Below are positions 36,151 to 45,071 of a stretch of 64,000 bases of DNA, piece after piece (the stretch's first letter is position 1; each line of letters begins with the position of its first letter). The stretch is taken from positions 1-64,000 of the forward strand of contig NZ_JAQZSG010000014.1 of assembly GCF_028745515.1 (NCBI RefSeq). Reading direction: 5' to 3'. The stretch comes from Paenibacillus thermotolerans (lineage in GTDB: Bacteria > Bacillota > Bacilli > Paenibacillales > YIM-B00363). The notes under the pieces are model-generated. The model saw only the letters and a program-made list of their open reading frames with translations. It made no database searches and had not been told where the DNA came from. Made by a program: the position numbers and the translations under genes.

Positions 36151-36825
36151 TTAAACAGCTGCCGCCCCTTTATCGACCATCCGGATCAGCTCTTGCAGCG
36201 TTCTGCCCCCTAGCGTAGGAACGACCGCATCGGCATGCTCGAACGAGTAATGCTTCGTGACCGTGCTGGGAACGACGATGCAGTAAACCCCTGCGGCCTT
36301 TGCCGCTTTGGAGCCGACCGGCGAATCTTCGAACGCGATCGCCTCATGCGGCTCAATGCCTAGCCCGCGCAGCGCCGCCTGATAAATTTCCGGATGCGGC
36401 TTCACATGCGTAACGTTGTCCCTTGTCTGGATCAGGTCGAAATAAGGAAGCAGACCGTACTTTTTCAGAAAGCCGCCGGACCATTCGAAGTTTGAGCTTG
36501 TCGCGAGCGCGATTTTCAGCCCGGATTGTCTTGCCTCCTCAATAATTTCAATGATGCCGGGAAAGACGGTCAGCTGAGACGCGAGCTTGTCGTAGCATTC
36601 TATGAATCGTCGCTGGAAGCTTTCTGCGTCGAACGCGTCTTTCGCCCGCTCCGCCACATAGTCGGCCGCCTTCCGGCGGACGCCGACCATTCCGGCCCAT
36701 TGTCCCCATTGCTCCAGCGTCATCTCTATTTGATAGTCTCGGCTCACTTCCTGAAACGCCTTATATTCTATCGTTTCCGTGTCCAAAATAATGCCGTCGA
36801 AATCGAACAGCAGCGCTTTAATCAT
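36151..36825 (-). CDS. HAD-superfamily phosphatase, YhcW/beta-phosphoglucomutase-like
   Basis: 224-residue HAD subfamily IA hydrolase. Motif I is FDFDGIILDTET at 7-18, motif II is ALATSSN near 110, the motif III Lys lies in THVKPHPEIY near 144 and motif IV is FEDSPVGSKAA near 167. A cap domain sits between motifs I and II. Phosphosugar phosphatase or mutase activity is inferred only from the family. The ATG at 36825 follows AAAGGAGAG; the open frame further upstream has no site. It overlaps upstream non-coding DNA of the nuclease-like gene. Confidence 0.87.
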   Translation of the reverse strand: MIKALLFDFDGIILDTETIEYKAFQEVSRDYQIEMTLEQWGQWAGMVGVRRKAADYVAERAKDAFDAESFQRRFIECYDKLASQLTVFPGIIEIIEEARQSGLKIALATSSNFEWSGGFLKKYGLLPYFDLIQTRDNVTHVKPHPEIYQAALRGLGIEPHEAIAFEDSPVGSKAAKAAGVYCIVVPSTVTKHYSFEHADAVVPTLGGRTLQELIRMVDKGAAAV

Positions 36826-37046
36826 ATGGCCCTCTCTCCTTTGGTCGTTCATTTTCTTTTTGTCATTCTCTCCTTCGCAGCTCACCTGCTCCCTTTTATT
36901 TATACCATATCTAGCCAAACGATAGCTCTTCCTATATACTTGAAATATTGAAAGCTTTATACGATACGCGTGAAGCACACGCCGTTCGACCGCTGCCAAG
37001 CAGCGGATCGGGCGGCGTTTATTATTTTTTCGGGAGGATGGCCGAT

Positions 37047-37715
37047 ATGAAGTCCGAATTTGATATCGCTTACGAGAAGTTTATGAAGGAGCAGATTGCA
37101 GGCAGTACGGGCGAAAGAAGGAGAAGGCTGACCGAGGTGGACAGACATGCCGAAACGCTGTTGCTTCAGAACGTCTGGTGGCCGGCGTTTCGCAACTTTA
37201 ATCACCTTCATGCGGAATACGAGGTCATCGATATTCGCGGCGGGTACAGATATTTAGATTATGCCTGGATCATTCCTCCGCTGTGGGTCAATCTCGAAGT
37301 CGAAGGGTTTACTCCGCATACGAAAAACAGACGCGTATTTGAGGACGGGCATCTTCGCGCTTCGTATCTGCAACTGGAAGGTTGGAAGGTAATCAGGCTT
37401 TCGTATGATACGGTCAACGATAATCCGAAGCTTTGCCAGCAAATCCTGCTTCAGTTAGCCGGCAAGTGGGCGGGGATTAGTCCGGTTGCGAACTATACGG
37501 AAAAGGAGAAGGCGGTAATTCGTCTCGCGATACGTCTGCAAAGGCCGATTACGGCCGGTGATGTATGTGCGATGGCCGGCGTTAGCGACAGAACGGCACG
37601 GCGATGGCTGAAAGCGCTGCTGGATCGGGGAGTATTCCGTCCTGCCAGAGGTACGGAGAGAGTTCATGCGTATGAGCTCTGCGCGGAAAAGCAGGAGCTT
37701 TTCTTAGGCATGTAG
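37047..37715 (+). CDS. Nuclease-like domain fused to a C-terminal helix-turn-helix
   Basis: 222-residue protein. The first half resembles PD-(D/E)xK (DUF559/Vsr-like) nucleases: Asp71 in LDYAW, Glu84 and Glu86 in LEVEGF, His91, Arg104 in HLRASYLQ, then the GWKVIRLSYD strand at 112-121. The C-terminal part (about 158-205) has a winged-HTH pattern, ITAGDVCAMAGVSDRTARRWL. A DNA-binding protein that may cut DNA is a fair inference; the catalytic state is unproven. The ATG at 37047 lies 9 bases after GGGAGG. It is followed directly by repeat array 2. Confidence 0.65.
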   Translation: MKSEFDIAYEKFMKEQIAGSTGERRRRLTEVDRHAETLLLQNVWWPAFRNFNHLHAEYEVIDIRGGYRYLDYAWIIPPLWVNLEVEGFTPHTKNRRVFEDGHLRASYLQLEGWKVIRLSYDTVNDNPKLCQQILLQLAGKWAGISPVANYTEKEKAVIRLAIRLQRPITAGDVCAMAGVSDRTARRWLKALLDRGVFRPARGTERVHAYELCAEKQELFLGM

Positions 37716-37751
37716 CTAGTTATGTGGAATGCCCTGGCGAGTTCGGCGGTT

Positions 37752-38043
37752 TCAGCGGAACGAGATGTCCGTTAGTCGCGGCGAATGGGCAATCTCACCG
37801 AATTAGCAGCACGGGACTTCCGCCAACTTGCGGTCATGAGGATTTTCCGCGGGTTAACGGAACGGGATGTCCGCTAATTTGAGGTAATCGAGGAATTTCC
37901 GCGATTTAACGGAACGAGATGTCCGCTAATCGGCGAGAAAGTGGGAAAATCGAGTGAATGCGGCCGGTTAGCGGACAAGGTGTTCCGCTAAAGTGCCGAA
38001 TTATGTAAACTAGCCGGTTTTAGCGGACATTTGGTTCCGTTAG
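37752..38043. repeat. Array of 24-bp imperfect palindromes at 52-bp spacing (array 2)
   Basis: Six units start at 37752, 37803 (degenerate), 37854, 37906, 37968 and 38020. The first four run forward with arms TTAnCGGAAC and TGTCCGnTAA; the last two are reverse complements. Spacings are 51, 51, 52, 62 and 52. The final four units repeat exactly the spacing of the core of array 1 (13863-14052), including a 38-nt centre where orientation flips. No gene is credible in this roughly 400-bp gap between convergent genes. Confidence 0.88.
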
Positions 38044-38064
38044 CTTTCGGGGCTAACGGTGAGG

Positions 38065-38096
38065 ATAAAAATCGGCCGGGCTCTTGAGCCCGGCCG
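38065..38096 (-). terminator. Terminator of uvrC
   Basis: Perfect 11-bp stem CGGCCGGGCTC/GAGCCCGGCCG with a 2-base centre, followed on the minus strand by ATTTTTATCC. Confidence 0.88.
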
Positions 38097-38133
38097 TCAG
38101 CTGAGCTTCCGGTCTAAATCCGCATGTATTCCG

Positions 38134-40158
38134 TCACACCGTGGTTGCATCTTCGACCGCCGCAGCTTCATCCGCATCCTCGGCCGAACCGGCCGCCGCG
38201 GCTTCATCCGCATCGCCGGGTCCGCCGAGCGCCTCCAGCAGCTGCTTGACGATTTTTTCGCCCAGCCCGAGCGGCCGGAAGTCCTCAACGGTCGCCTCGC
38301 GCATCCGCTTCACGCTGCCGAAATGCTTCAGCAGCGCCTTTTTCCGCTTCTCGCCGATGCCCGGAATGCCATCCAGCACCGATTCCAGCGACGACTTGGA
38401 GCGGCGCTCCCGGTGGAACGTGATCGCAAACCGGTGCACCTCCTCCTGGATGCGCTGCAGCAAATAAAACTCCTGGCTGTCCCGTCGCATCGGCACCGGC
38501 TCGGGCGGATCGCCGACCATCAGCTGCGCCGTTTTGTGCTTGGCGTCCTTCACGAGCCCGCACACGGGAACGAACAAGCCAAGCTCGTTCTCAAGTACGT
38601 CCACCGCAACGGAAATTTGCCCCTTGCCGCCGTCCACCACAATAAGATCCGGCAGCGGCAGCCCTTCCCGAAGCACGCGCTCGTACCGACGGCGAATGAC
38701 CTCCCGCATCGTCGCGTAGTCGTCCGGCCCTTCCACCGTCTTGATTTTATACTTCCGGTATTCTTTCCGCTCCGGCTTGCCGTCAATAAAGACGACCATT
38801 GCCGACACCGGATTCGTTCCTTGAATGTTCGAGTTATCGAACGCTTCGATCCGATGAATCGCGTCGACGCCGAGCCACTGTGCGAGCCCTTCGACCGCTT
38901 TCACCGAACGCTCCTCGTCCCGCTCGATCAACCGGAATTTTTCCTCCAGCGATACCCGCGCGTTGTCGCACGCCATCGCGACCATCTTCCGCTTGTCGCC
39001 TCGCTGCGGAATATGCACCTTCGTCTTAAGCCACGTTTCTAGCATCGTCTTTACGCCGGCGGATTCGTTCTCGCCATGAACCGATTCAGCTTGCACCGTG
39101 TCCGCCGCCGCGGTAGCATCCACCGTATCCGCCGCCCCCGCATCCTCCGCGCCGGCCGGTCCCCCCGTCACTGAAGAAGCCGCCTCGGCGCCGCTTTCCG
39201 CCGGATGGGCGGGAAGCAATATTTCTTTCGGCAGCGCCGGATTGTCGCTGTAATACTGCGTCACGTACGAAAGAAAATCATCGTACTCGTCCCCGTAATA
39301 AGGAAACGCCGACGCGCGCCGCTCGATCAGCTTGCCTTGGCGGATGTACATAATTTGCACGCACATCCAGCCCTTGTCCGTAGCGTACCCGAAAACATCC
39401 CGGTCGACGCTTCCGGCCGAGGATACCGTTTGCTTCACCATCATATCGTCGATGGCCGCAATCATATCGCGGTACTCCTTGGCCCGTTCGAAGTTGAGCT
39501 CCTCGGCTGCCGCGGTCATTTTTTCCTGCAGCTCGGCCTTTATCTCCTCTTGACCGCCGCTCAAGAAACGCGTGATTTCGCCGATCATCCGCTCGTACTC
39601 GGCCTTCTCCACCGGATATTCGCATGGCGCAAGACACTGTCCGATATGGTAGTACAAGCATACCTTATCCGGGAGCGTACGGCACTTGCGCAGCGGATAC
39701 AGCCGGTCGAGCAGCTTCTTCGTCTGCTGGGCGGCAAAGGCGTTCGGGTACGGCCCGAAATATTTCGCCTTGTCGCGCAGAACGCGGCGCGTCACTTCAA
39801 GCCGGGGATGCTCCTCGTTCGTGATTTTAATGTAAGGGAACGTCTTATCGTCCTTCAGCAGCACGTTATACTTCGGACTGTGCTGCTTGATCAGGTTGCA
39901 TTCGAGCAGCAGCGCCTCCATGTTGCTGGTCGTAACGATATATTCGAAATCGTATATGTCCATGACAAGACGCTGCGTCTTTGCCGTGTGGCTCCCGGTA
40001 AAATAGGAGCGCACCCGGTTTTTCAGCACCTTCGCCTTGCCTATATAAATGATCGTGCCTTCTTTATTTTTCATTAAATAACAACCGGGCTTGTCGGGAA
40101 GCAGCGCAAGCTTTCTGCGAATCGCCTCCATCGCCTTCTCCCGTTCGTTGTCCGACAT
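38134..40158 (-). CDS. uvrC: UvrABC excinuclease subunit C
   Basis: Nucleotide-excision repair nuclease that makes both incisions after UvrA/UvrB damage recognition. It has an N-terminal GIY-YIG domain ([18 protein letters not shown] near 31-48), a UVR helix pair (about 197-232), a C-terminal RNase H-like endonuclease domain with [14 protein letters not shown] near 412, and helix-hairpin-helix motifs ([18 protein letters not shown], about 590-610). At 674 residues it exceeds the roughly 600 of B. subtilis. The excess is an Ala/Gly/Asp-rich insert at about 319-368 and an acidic tail at 645-674. The ATG at 40158 is chosen 7 bases after AAGGGGG. Confidence 0.95.
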   Translation of the reverse strand: MSDNEREKAMEAIRRKLALLPDKPGCYLMKNKEGTIIYIGKAKVLKNRVRSYFTGSHTAKTQRLVMDIYDFEYIVTTSNMEALLLECNLIKQHSPKYNVLLKDDKTFPYIKITNEEHPRLEVTRRVLRDKAKYFGPYPNAFAAQQTKKLLDRLYPLRKCRTLPDKVCLYYHIGQCLAPCEYPVEKAEYERMIGEITRFLSGGQEEIKAELQEKMTAAAEELNFERAKEYRDMIAAIDDMMVKQTVSSAGSVDRDVFGYATDKGWMCVQIMYIRQGKLIERRASAFPYYGDEYDDFLSYVTQYYSDNPALPKEILLPAHPAESGAEAASSVTGGPAGAEDAGAADTVDATAAADTVQAESVHGENESAGVKTMLETWLKTKVHIPQRGDKRKMVAMACDNARVSLEEKFRLIERDEERSVKAVEGLAQWLGVDAIHRIEAFDNSNIQGTNPVSAMVVFIDGKPERKEYRKYKIKTVEGPDDYATMREVIRRRYERVLREGLPLPDLIVVDGGKGQISVAVDVLENELGLFVPVCGLVKDAKHKTAQLMVGDPPEPVPMRRDSQEFYLLQRIQEEVHRFAITFHRERRSKSSLESVLDGIPGIGEKRKKALLKHFGSVKRMREATVEDFRPLGLGEKIVKQLLEALGGPGDADEAAAAGSAEDADEAAAVEDATTV

Positions 40159-40262
40159 GTCCATGCCCCCTTCCGCCGAACCTAAACTAAACAAATGACA
40201 TTTAAAGTGATTGTACACGAAAAAACGTTCGCCTGGAACGGGGAGAAGCGGTGGAAACAAAA

Positions 40263-40302
40263 GCAAAAAGAGCCGCAGCGAGTTGTCATCGCTCTCGGCT
40301 CT
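40263..40302 (-). terminator. Terminator of trxA
   Basis: On the minus strand AGAGCCG pairs with CGGCTCT around an inner AGCGA/TCGCT stem, followed by TTTTTGC, about 15 bases after the trxA stop. Confidence 0.85.
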
Positions 40303-40316
40303 TCTTCGTAAGATTG

Positions 40317-40634
40317 TTACATATGGCGGCCGACGACGTTTTTCAGCGCGTCCTTCGATTGGAATCCGACGATTTTGTCCACCGGCTGTCCGTCCTTGAA
40401 CACGATCAACGTCGGAATGCTCATTACGCCGAAGCGGGAAGCCGTCTCCGGATTGTCGTCGACGTTCAGCTTCGCGATCTTCACTTGATCGCCAATTTCT
40501 GTATCCAATTCCTCTAGAACCGGAGCGATCATCTTGCAAGGGCCGCACCACGGCGCCCAAAAGTCCACAAGCACCGTTCCGCTTGCTTCCACATCAGCTT
40601 TGAAAGAACTGTCCGATACATTGACGATTGCCAC
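40317..40634 (-). CDS. trxA: Thioredoxin
   Basis: 105-residue cytoplasmic disulfide reductase. The active site WCGPCK places Cys30 and Cys33. The buried Asp in VDFWAPW and the cis-Pro in MSIPTL complete the fold. Length is standard. It is preceded by a GGAGGAAT-type site and ends in its own terminator, separate from uvrC. Confidence 0.97.
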   Translation of the reverse strand: MAIVNVSDSSFKADVEASGTVLVDFWAPWCGPCKMIAPVLEELDTEIGDQVKIAKLNVDDNPETASRFGVMSIPTLIVFKDGQPVDKIVGFQSKDALKNVVGRHM

Positions 40635-40756
40635 AATGCATTCCTCCTTGAAGGCGAAATAAAAAAATCAACAAGTAAAGTATACCACAAAGCACCGCTT
40701 ATTCATAACAGGCAAGGACCGCAACAGATTTGTCACATTCTCTCAAAAGTCCCGAC

Positions 40757-40786
40757 TTTACAATCGTTTGACGATTTGGATATACT
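40757..40786 (+). promoter_or_regulatory. Sigma-A promoter of the yqzM-like gene
   Basis: TTTACA (40757-40762), 18-bp spacer, TATACT (40781-40786), about 30 bp before the start codon. Confidence 0.65.
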
Positions 40787-40816
40787 ATCGTTATGAACGC
40801 AGGGGGGGACTATTTC

Positions 40817-40954
40817 GTGAACGACCCAAGACAGCACGTTAACGAAGAACCGAGCAACGATTTTCTCGATGTCGGAATCGGCTTTGCCGGCATGTTCGGC
40901 TTGCTGTTGCTCATTGCTATTGTAGCGACTGTAATCGAGATCGCTACGCGATAA
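40817..40954 (+). CDS. Small membrane protein, YqzM-like
   Basis: 45-residue single-helix membrane protein. A polar N-terminus (VNDPRQHVNEEPSNDF) leads into LDVGIGFAGMFGLLLLIAIV and a short charged end. The size and the 'DVGIGF...FGLL' pattern resemble the YqzM family of Bacillales, whose function is unknown. The GTG at 40817 sits about 8 bases after AGGGGGGG; an in-frame ATG at 40793 has no site. A sigma-A promoter and a strong terminator bracket it, so it is a separate gene. Confidence 0.75.
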   Translation: MNDPRQHVNEEPSNDFLDVGIGFAGMFGLLLLIAIVATVIEIATR

Positions 40955-40966
40955 CACATGCGACGA

Positions 40967-41000
40967 AACGCCTGACCGCACATGCGGTCAGGCGTTTTTT
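40967..41000 (+). terminator. Terminator of the yqzM-like gene, possibly bidirectional
   Basis: A perfect 14-bp stem (AACGCCTGACCGCA with its complement) around CA, then TTTTG. It also lies just past the dnaI stop on the other strand and could serve both. Confidence 0.9.
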
Positions 41001-41018
41001 GCGCTTATTGCCCAAAAG

Positions 41019-41966
41019 TTACGAGCCTCTCTGGTTGCTGCCTCCGACCGCCACGACGTCGACGAAGGGCCGAATCCGGTCCATCAGCCGCTGCCCGCGG
41101 TAAATGTCTTCGCCCTCGCGGGAGGTGAAGCTGAGATGACGCTGCAGCCCGTCCAAATCGTGATTCGACGTATAGAACGTCGGCTTGCGGTTCATCCGGT
41201 AATTGAGAATGGCCCCCAGCACGTGGTCTCTTGTCCAGGCGTTCAGGTGCTCCGCGCCCATATCGTCAAACACGAGCAGGTCCGTTTCCTTTAACAGCTC
41301 GATCGTATCCTTGAGCCGCTGCGCATCGCCGAACATCGCTTTCAAATCCTCGACGAAATCGGGCATATATACAATGACGCCGGTAAACCCCGACTTGGCC
41401 AGCTCGTACAGCAAATAGCTGGCGAGGAACGTTTTGCCGGTGCCGAAATCCCCCATCAGGTACAGCCCCTTGGGCTGCAATCCGTTCGCTTTCGTCGCCA
41501 GCACATAGTCGATGACCGCTTCGACCGCTGCGGCGCGGGCCGGCTCCCGGCTGATGATTTCATCCAGCGAGTATTCGCTGCGCAGCGCCTTCTCGTCTAC
41601 ATAAAAGCTGCGAATGCGCGACCGCACCGCGTCCTGTGACGCCTTGCTCTGCCACAGCCGGCACGGCACTTTATAATCGGATATCCCGCTCTCTCCGTTA
41701 AAAGGAACGACCTCGAGCTTCGTATAATGCCCTTCCATATCGTTCGGGCATTGCTCCAATCCGGGACAACGGGAGCAAGCCTTCGCTTCCTTCGCGAACT
41801 GGTACAGACGGGTTATATTTTTATGGATGAGCTGTTCGTCCACCTCCGGATGCTCCGCAATCCACCCGGACACAACGGGGTCGTTAACGACCTTTATCAT
41901 TTGGCGCCTCCAGTCGCTGGCGGACACTCCCGTCGCGGCGCCGATCCATTTCCCCATGGAATCCAT
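41019..41966 (-). CDS. dnaI: Primosomal helicase loader DnaI
   Basis: 315-residue AAA+ ATPase that loads the replicative helicase DnaC onto oriC or restart sites in Bacillales. The N-terminal domain has a zinc-binding CSRC...C group (Cys64, 67, 73). The ATPase core shows Walker A (GDFGTGKT, near 176-183), Walker B (LLVFDDMGAEH near 227) and an Arg-bearing sensor region. The ATG follows GAGGGAG, 28 bp after dnaB. The dnaB-dnaI order is conserved. Confidence 0.95.
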   Translation of the reverse strand: MDSMGKWIGAATGVSASDWRRQMIKVVNDPVVSGWIAEHPEVDEQLIHKNITRLYQFAKEAKACSRCPGLEQCPNDMEGHYTKLEVVPFNGESGISDYKVPCRLWQSKASQDAVRSRIRSFYVDEKALRSEYSLDEIISREPARAAAVEAVIDYVLATKANGLQPKGLYLMGDFGTGKTFLASYLLYELAKSGFTGVIVYMPDFVEDLKAMFGDAQRLKDTIELLKETDLLVFDDMGAEHLNAWTRDHVLGAILNYRMNRKPTFYTSNHDLDGLQRHLSFTSREGEDIYRGQRLMDRIRPFVDVVAVGGSNQRGS

Positions 41967-41994
41967 TCGGCATTCTCCCTCTCTTTACAGCTCC

Positions 41995-43527
41995 TTACCG
42001 ATCGTCCTTCAATTGCTTCGCCTTATCCAATAAACGGCGTATATCGGCTTCGCTCGCGGCTTTCGCTTCCGGCTGCTTGGCGATCGGTATTACCGGCTTG
42101 GCAGGCCTTCCCTTGCGGTAATCGGACGGCTGCCTGCGAGCCGGGGCGCTTCCTCTTTCCTCCGGCGCCGAGCCGGCTCCGCTGCCGCCGCGAACCTTCT
42201 CCGCTTTGCGGAAATAAGTAACCGCGTGCTCGAAGGTGCTGATCCGCTTCCCCGCCACATTGCCTCCGATCGCTTCCAGAAAAGCGCGCGTCCAGTCCAA
42301 ATTGTTCATGCGTATGTAATGGATCATTACATTAATGACTTCATCCGGCAGCTGATAATTGACGTTCATCGCAAGGAACGCTTCCATCACGCCGGGAGGC
42401 ACCTTCGAAGGATGGAAAAACGATTTCAGCACGCGGGTATAAGGACTGTTAACGAGCAATGCGTTGTACTGCCGGACATCGTATGCTCCGGCAAACTGCT
42501 CCGGCACTTCCAGCCAATAAAGCTGCGGAGCCTCTCGTTTGATCTCCGGAGACGGAGACGAATCAGCGGCCTCGCCGCCGCCGAAGCTCCCTTCGGGATC
42601 GGCCTCCAGCTGCTGCCGCTTGCCGCGAAGCACGCCGCGGCCGTGCTCCCGGCCTTTCGAACGGAGAAACAGCTCGCTCGCCTTCGCTTCAAACCGCGAG
42701 CCGTCCAGCCGCCCGTCAGGCAAAAACATGCCGTCCTCATCGAGCAGCGACACGGTTTCTTTCAAAGTCAGCTCGAATTTGCCGGCTATAAAGTTAATTT
42801 CCGCCAGCAGCTCCGGCTGGCGTTCCAACCGCTCCACATGCGCCCGATTCGGCGAGGAGCGCGGAAACCTGCGAAGGAGCTCGCTGCAGCGAAATCCGTC
42901 TCTGCCGAATTCGGAAACGGGCCTCGCCGGCGCTCTCGCCGGGGCGGCTTCCCGCATCGCGAGATCGGTTCCCGGCGGAACGGAGGGCCGAAACACCTCG
43001 AAGAACGGGGCTGTCAGGTCCTCCCATACGCCGTCTTCCGGATCCTCAAGGTGCGGCTCTTCCGAGAAAAACGATCGCTTAATCGATTCTGCGAGCCCCG
43101 TGCCAAGCTTTTCCTTCAGCAAAATCCATAAATGATGAACGTCAAAAAACTCCTGCGGCGTCAGCGGCTTTTCCAATCGGAATTCGTAGAGGCCGACCTC
43201 GCCGTCCTCCTCCACCCGCCGGCTGGAGCGAAGCAGCCCCACGGCCTCGAGCTTGGACGTTTCGTCGGCTAATCTTTTTCGGCCTTGCTCGTTGGGCTCA
43301 AGCCCGCAGGACAAAAACAAGGACGACAACGGCAGCTCCCCGCTGCGTCCGACCGTATCCGGAGGAACGCGCGAGCTTAACGTATGGTATAATGCGGCGG
43401 CAAACGCGCCGACCATCGGCTGGTACACCTGCGTAATCATCCGAACATCCAAAGAGGACAACCCGAAGTGACGGACGACCGAAAAATGATGCTGTTCCGT
43501 CAATTGAAGCAAGCTGGTCAGCTTCAA
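41995..43527 (-). CDS. dnaB: Replication initiation and membrane attachment protein DnaB
   Basis: 510-residue primosome protein of Gram-positive bacteria (not the replicative helicase of that name in E. coli). It acts with DnaD and DnaI at oriC and in restart. The N-terminal DDBH1-like domain opens LTEQHHFSVVRHFGLSSLDV. The DDBH2-like domain near 345-425 holds the LPDEVINVMIHYIRMNN motif. A basic disordered tail follows. An acidic/Ser-rich linker lies near 310-330. The start is TTG after GAGGGAG. dnaI follows. Confidence 0.93.
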   Translation of the reverse strand: MKLTSLLQLTEQHHFSVVRHFGLSSLDVRMITQVYQPMVGAFAAALYHTLSSRVPPDTVGRSGELPLSSLFLSCGLEPNEQGRKRLADETSKLEAVGLLRSSRRVEEDGEVGLYEFRLEKPLTPQEFFDVHHLWILLKEKLGTGLAESIKRSFFSEEPHLEDPEDGVWEDLTAPFFEVFRPSVPPGTDLAMREAAPARAPARPVSEFGRDGFRCSELLRRFPRSSPNRAHVERLERQPELLAEINFIAGKFELTLKETVSLLDEDGMFLPDGRLDGSRFEAKASELFLRSKGREHGRGVLRGKRQQLEADPEGSFGGGEAADSSPSPEIKREAPQLYWLEVPEQFAGAYDVRQYNALLVNSPYTRVLKSFFHPSKVPPGVMEAFLAMNVNYQLPDEVINVMIHYIRMNNLDWTRAFLEAIGGNVAGKRISTFEHAVTYFRKAEKVRGGSGAGSAPEERGSAPARRQPSDYRKGRPAKPVIPIAKQPEAKAASEADIRRLLDKAKQLKDDR

Positions 43528-43594
43528 GTTTCTCCCTCATTTCGACAACAATCGATAAACTTCATTGTACCATACAAATGCGCTTTCGTGGGTA

Positions 43595-43627
43595 TGAAAA
43601 AGGGACCGCTCCGAAGGAGAAGTCCCT
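43595..43627 (-). terminator. Terminator of the alpha/beta hydrolase gene
   Basis: On the minus strand AGGGAC...GTCCCT encloses CTCC...GGAG and is followed by TTTTTCATAC, 7 bases after the stop codon. Confidence 0.85.
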
Positions 43628-43633
43628 GTCAGC

Positions 43634-44518
43634 CTATGGGTTTTCATGCATCTCGACGGCCGCCTCTTCCGGAATCGGAACGCCGTACTGCTCCGCCTTT
43701 TCCGCCAGCGCCCAATCGACCTTGCCGTCTCCCTCGGACGCAGCCTTAATTTCTTGTTCCATGACCCACTTCGTCAGCAAATCATGAAACTCGGCGCTGT
43801 TTTTCGTCGGGATATAATGCTTTGCCCCCGGGATGAACGCCAGCGCCGCGTTCGGCAGCATCCGGTGAAGCTGATGTCCGTAGCCCTTAAACCGCCAATC
43901 GCGATCCCCGTAAATGAGAAGAACGGGCTGCCTGATCGCCATGAGCCGGTCGGTGCAGTAATAATGTTTGCTTGCTTCGAAATATTGGCGCCAATTTTCG
44001 ACATCGCCGCGAATCGCCACATAGTATAAGTTATGAAACGTATCCCGCATGTCCGCGTTTGCTTTGGAGATGAGCAGCGCGGCGGTCGTCTTCATGTTGA
44101 GCTTGGTCAGGAGCGCGGCCGCAGAAATTTGGGCCTTCACGTTCCAATCGCTGACCTCCGACATCGCTCCGAGGCAAATTCCACCGCGGAACCGTTCCGG
44201 ATGGGTGAGCAGCGCCTCAAGCACGATGCTGCCGCCTGTCGAGTACCCGCACAAGTAGGCCGACTCCAGCCCCAGCTCGTCCATCAAGCGGATCGTGTCC
44301 TCAACGATCAGCGGATACGTAATCGGCGTCTCCGAACGCGGGCTGAAGCCATGGCCCCGAATATCGAACGTAACGACCTGAAACCGGTCGGCCAGCTGCA
44401 CTTCCTGATAGCGAAATATTGCACGATTAATAAGGGGCGGGTGAATAAATAGTATCGGCGTCCCCGCACCGTCGGTATGGTAATGCAGGAGCGTTCCGTT
44501 AATGTGCAATTTCGGCAT
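43634..44518 (-). CDS. Alpha/beta-fold hydrolase
   Basis: 294-residue hydrolase. The nucleophile elbow is CGYSTGGS with Ser near 93, the oxyanion region is FIHPPLIN near 24, the acid may be Asp in LLIYGDRDW near 203-207, and the His lies in PGAKHYIP near 232. This is a complete esterase-type triad. A lactonase, esterase or peroxidase-like role cannot be chosen from sequence. GAGGAGGAA precedes the ATG. It ends before its own terminator, upstream of dnaB. Confidence 0.85.
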   Translation of the reverse strand: MPKLHINGTLLHYHTDGAGTPILFIHPPLINRAIFRYQEVQLADRFQVVTFDIRGHGFSPRSETPITYPLIVEDTIRLMDELGLESAYLCGYSTGGSIVLEALLTHPERFRGGICLGAMSEVSDWNVKAQISAAALLTKLNMKTTAALLISKANADMRDTFHNLYYVAIRGDVENWRQYFEASKHYYCTDRLMAIRQPVLLIYGDRDWRFKGYGHQLHRMLPNAALAFIPGAKHYIPTKNSAEFHDLLTKWVMEQEIKAASEGDGKVDWALAEKAEQYGVPIPEEAAVEMHENP

Positions 44519-44620
44519 ATTGCGTTCCTCCTCTGGGTAACCGTAACTTAAAGTTCCTTATTATCGTTACGTTTCCCCGCGGATTCCCGCGCATTCGCGA
44601 CACATTTTGGCTGAAGCGGT

Positions 44621-44917
44621 TTAAAACATCTTAAAGCCCTTCACCCGAAGCGCCCGAATCGTAAGCCCGCTGACATATCCGCCGAGCAGCCCGCCCGCGA
44701 TGGCCAGCAAGTCGATCAGCCCGTATTCCGTGACCGCCGTCAGCATGTGACCGGAATTCCAATTGTAATACACATACAGCCCTACAATGAGAGCCAAATA
44801 AGCATAAATCGGAAACCATGTCGTCTTAAGCAGCATGTTAAGAATAAAGCCGACTCCGAAAATGAGCACGAAAGCCAATAGCGTAATGACGATGACCTGA
44901 AAAATATTGGTTACCAA
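44621..44917 (-). CDS. yuiB: YuiB-like membrane protein
   Basis: 98-residue protein with about three membrane helices. FGVGFILNMLLKTTW near 20-34 and the closing GYVSGLTIRALRVKGFKMF match the YuiB pattern known from Bacillus, where the gene neighbours NADH dehydrogenase genes, as here (ndh and yumC about 2 kb away). Function is unknown. The TTG at 44917 follows AGAGGATG at a somewhat long distance. Confidence 0.8.
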   Translation of the reverse strand: MVTNIFQVIVITLLAFVLIFGVGFILNMLLKTTWFPIYAYLALIVGLYVYYNWNSGHMLTAVTEYGLIDLLAIAGGLLGGYVSGLTIRALRVKGFKMF

Positions 44918-45071
44918 AGCTTGAACATCCTCTCTTCACCTGTTACGTTCGGCACAAATAAGTGTAGCGCGGCGGACCGTGCTCCGTCAAACGCGCGCGT
45001 TTGCCCCGATTTTCGATAAAGAGTACAATGGAATGTGGGCAAAAGTACATAGGAAACAGGAGTGGAGCAAG

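Noticed and set aside
38059-39042. Plus-strand 327-codon frame
   Set aside because: It is antisense to uvrC and begins in the terminator; no domains are seen.
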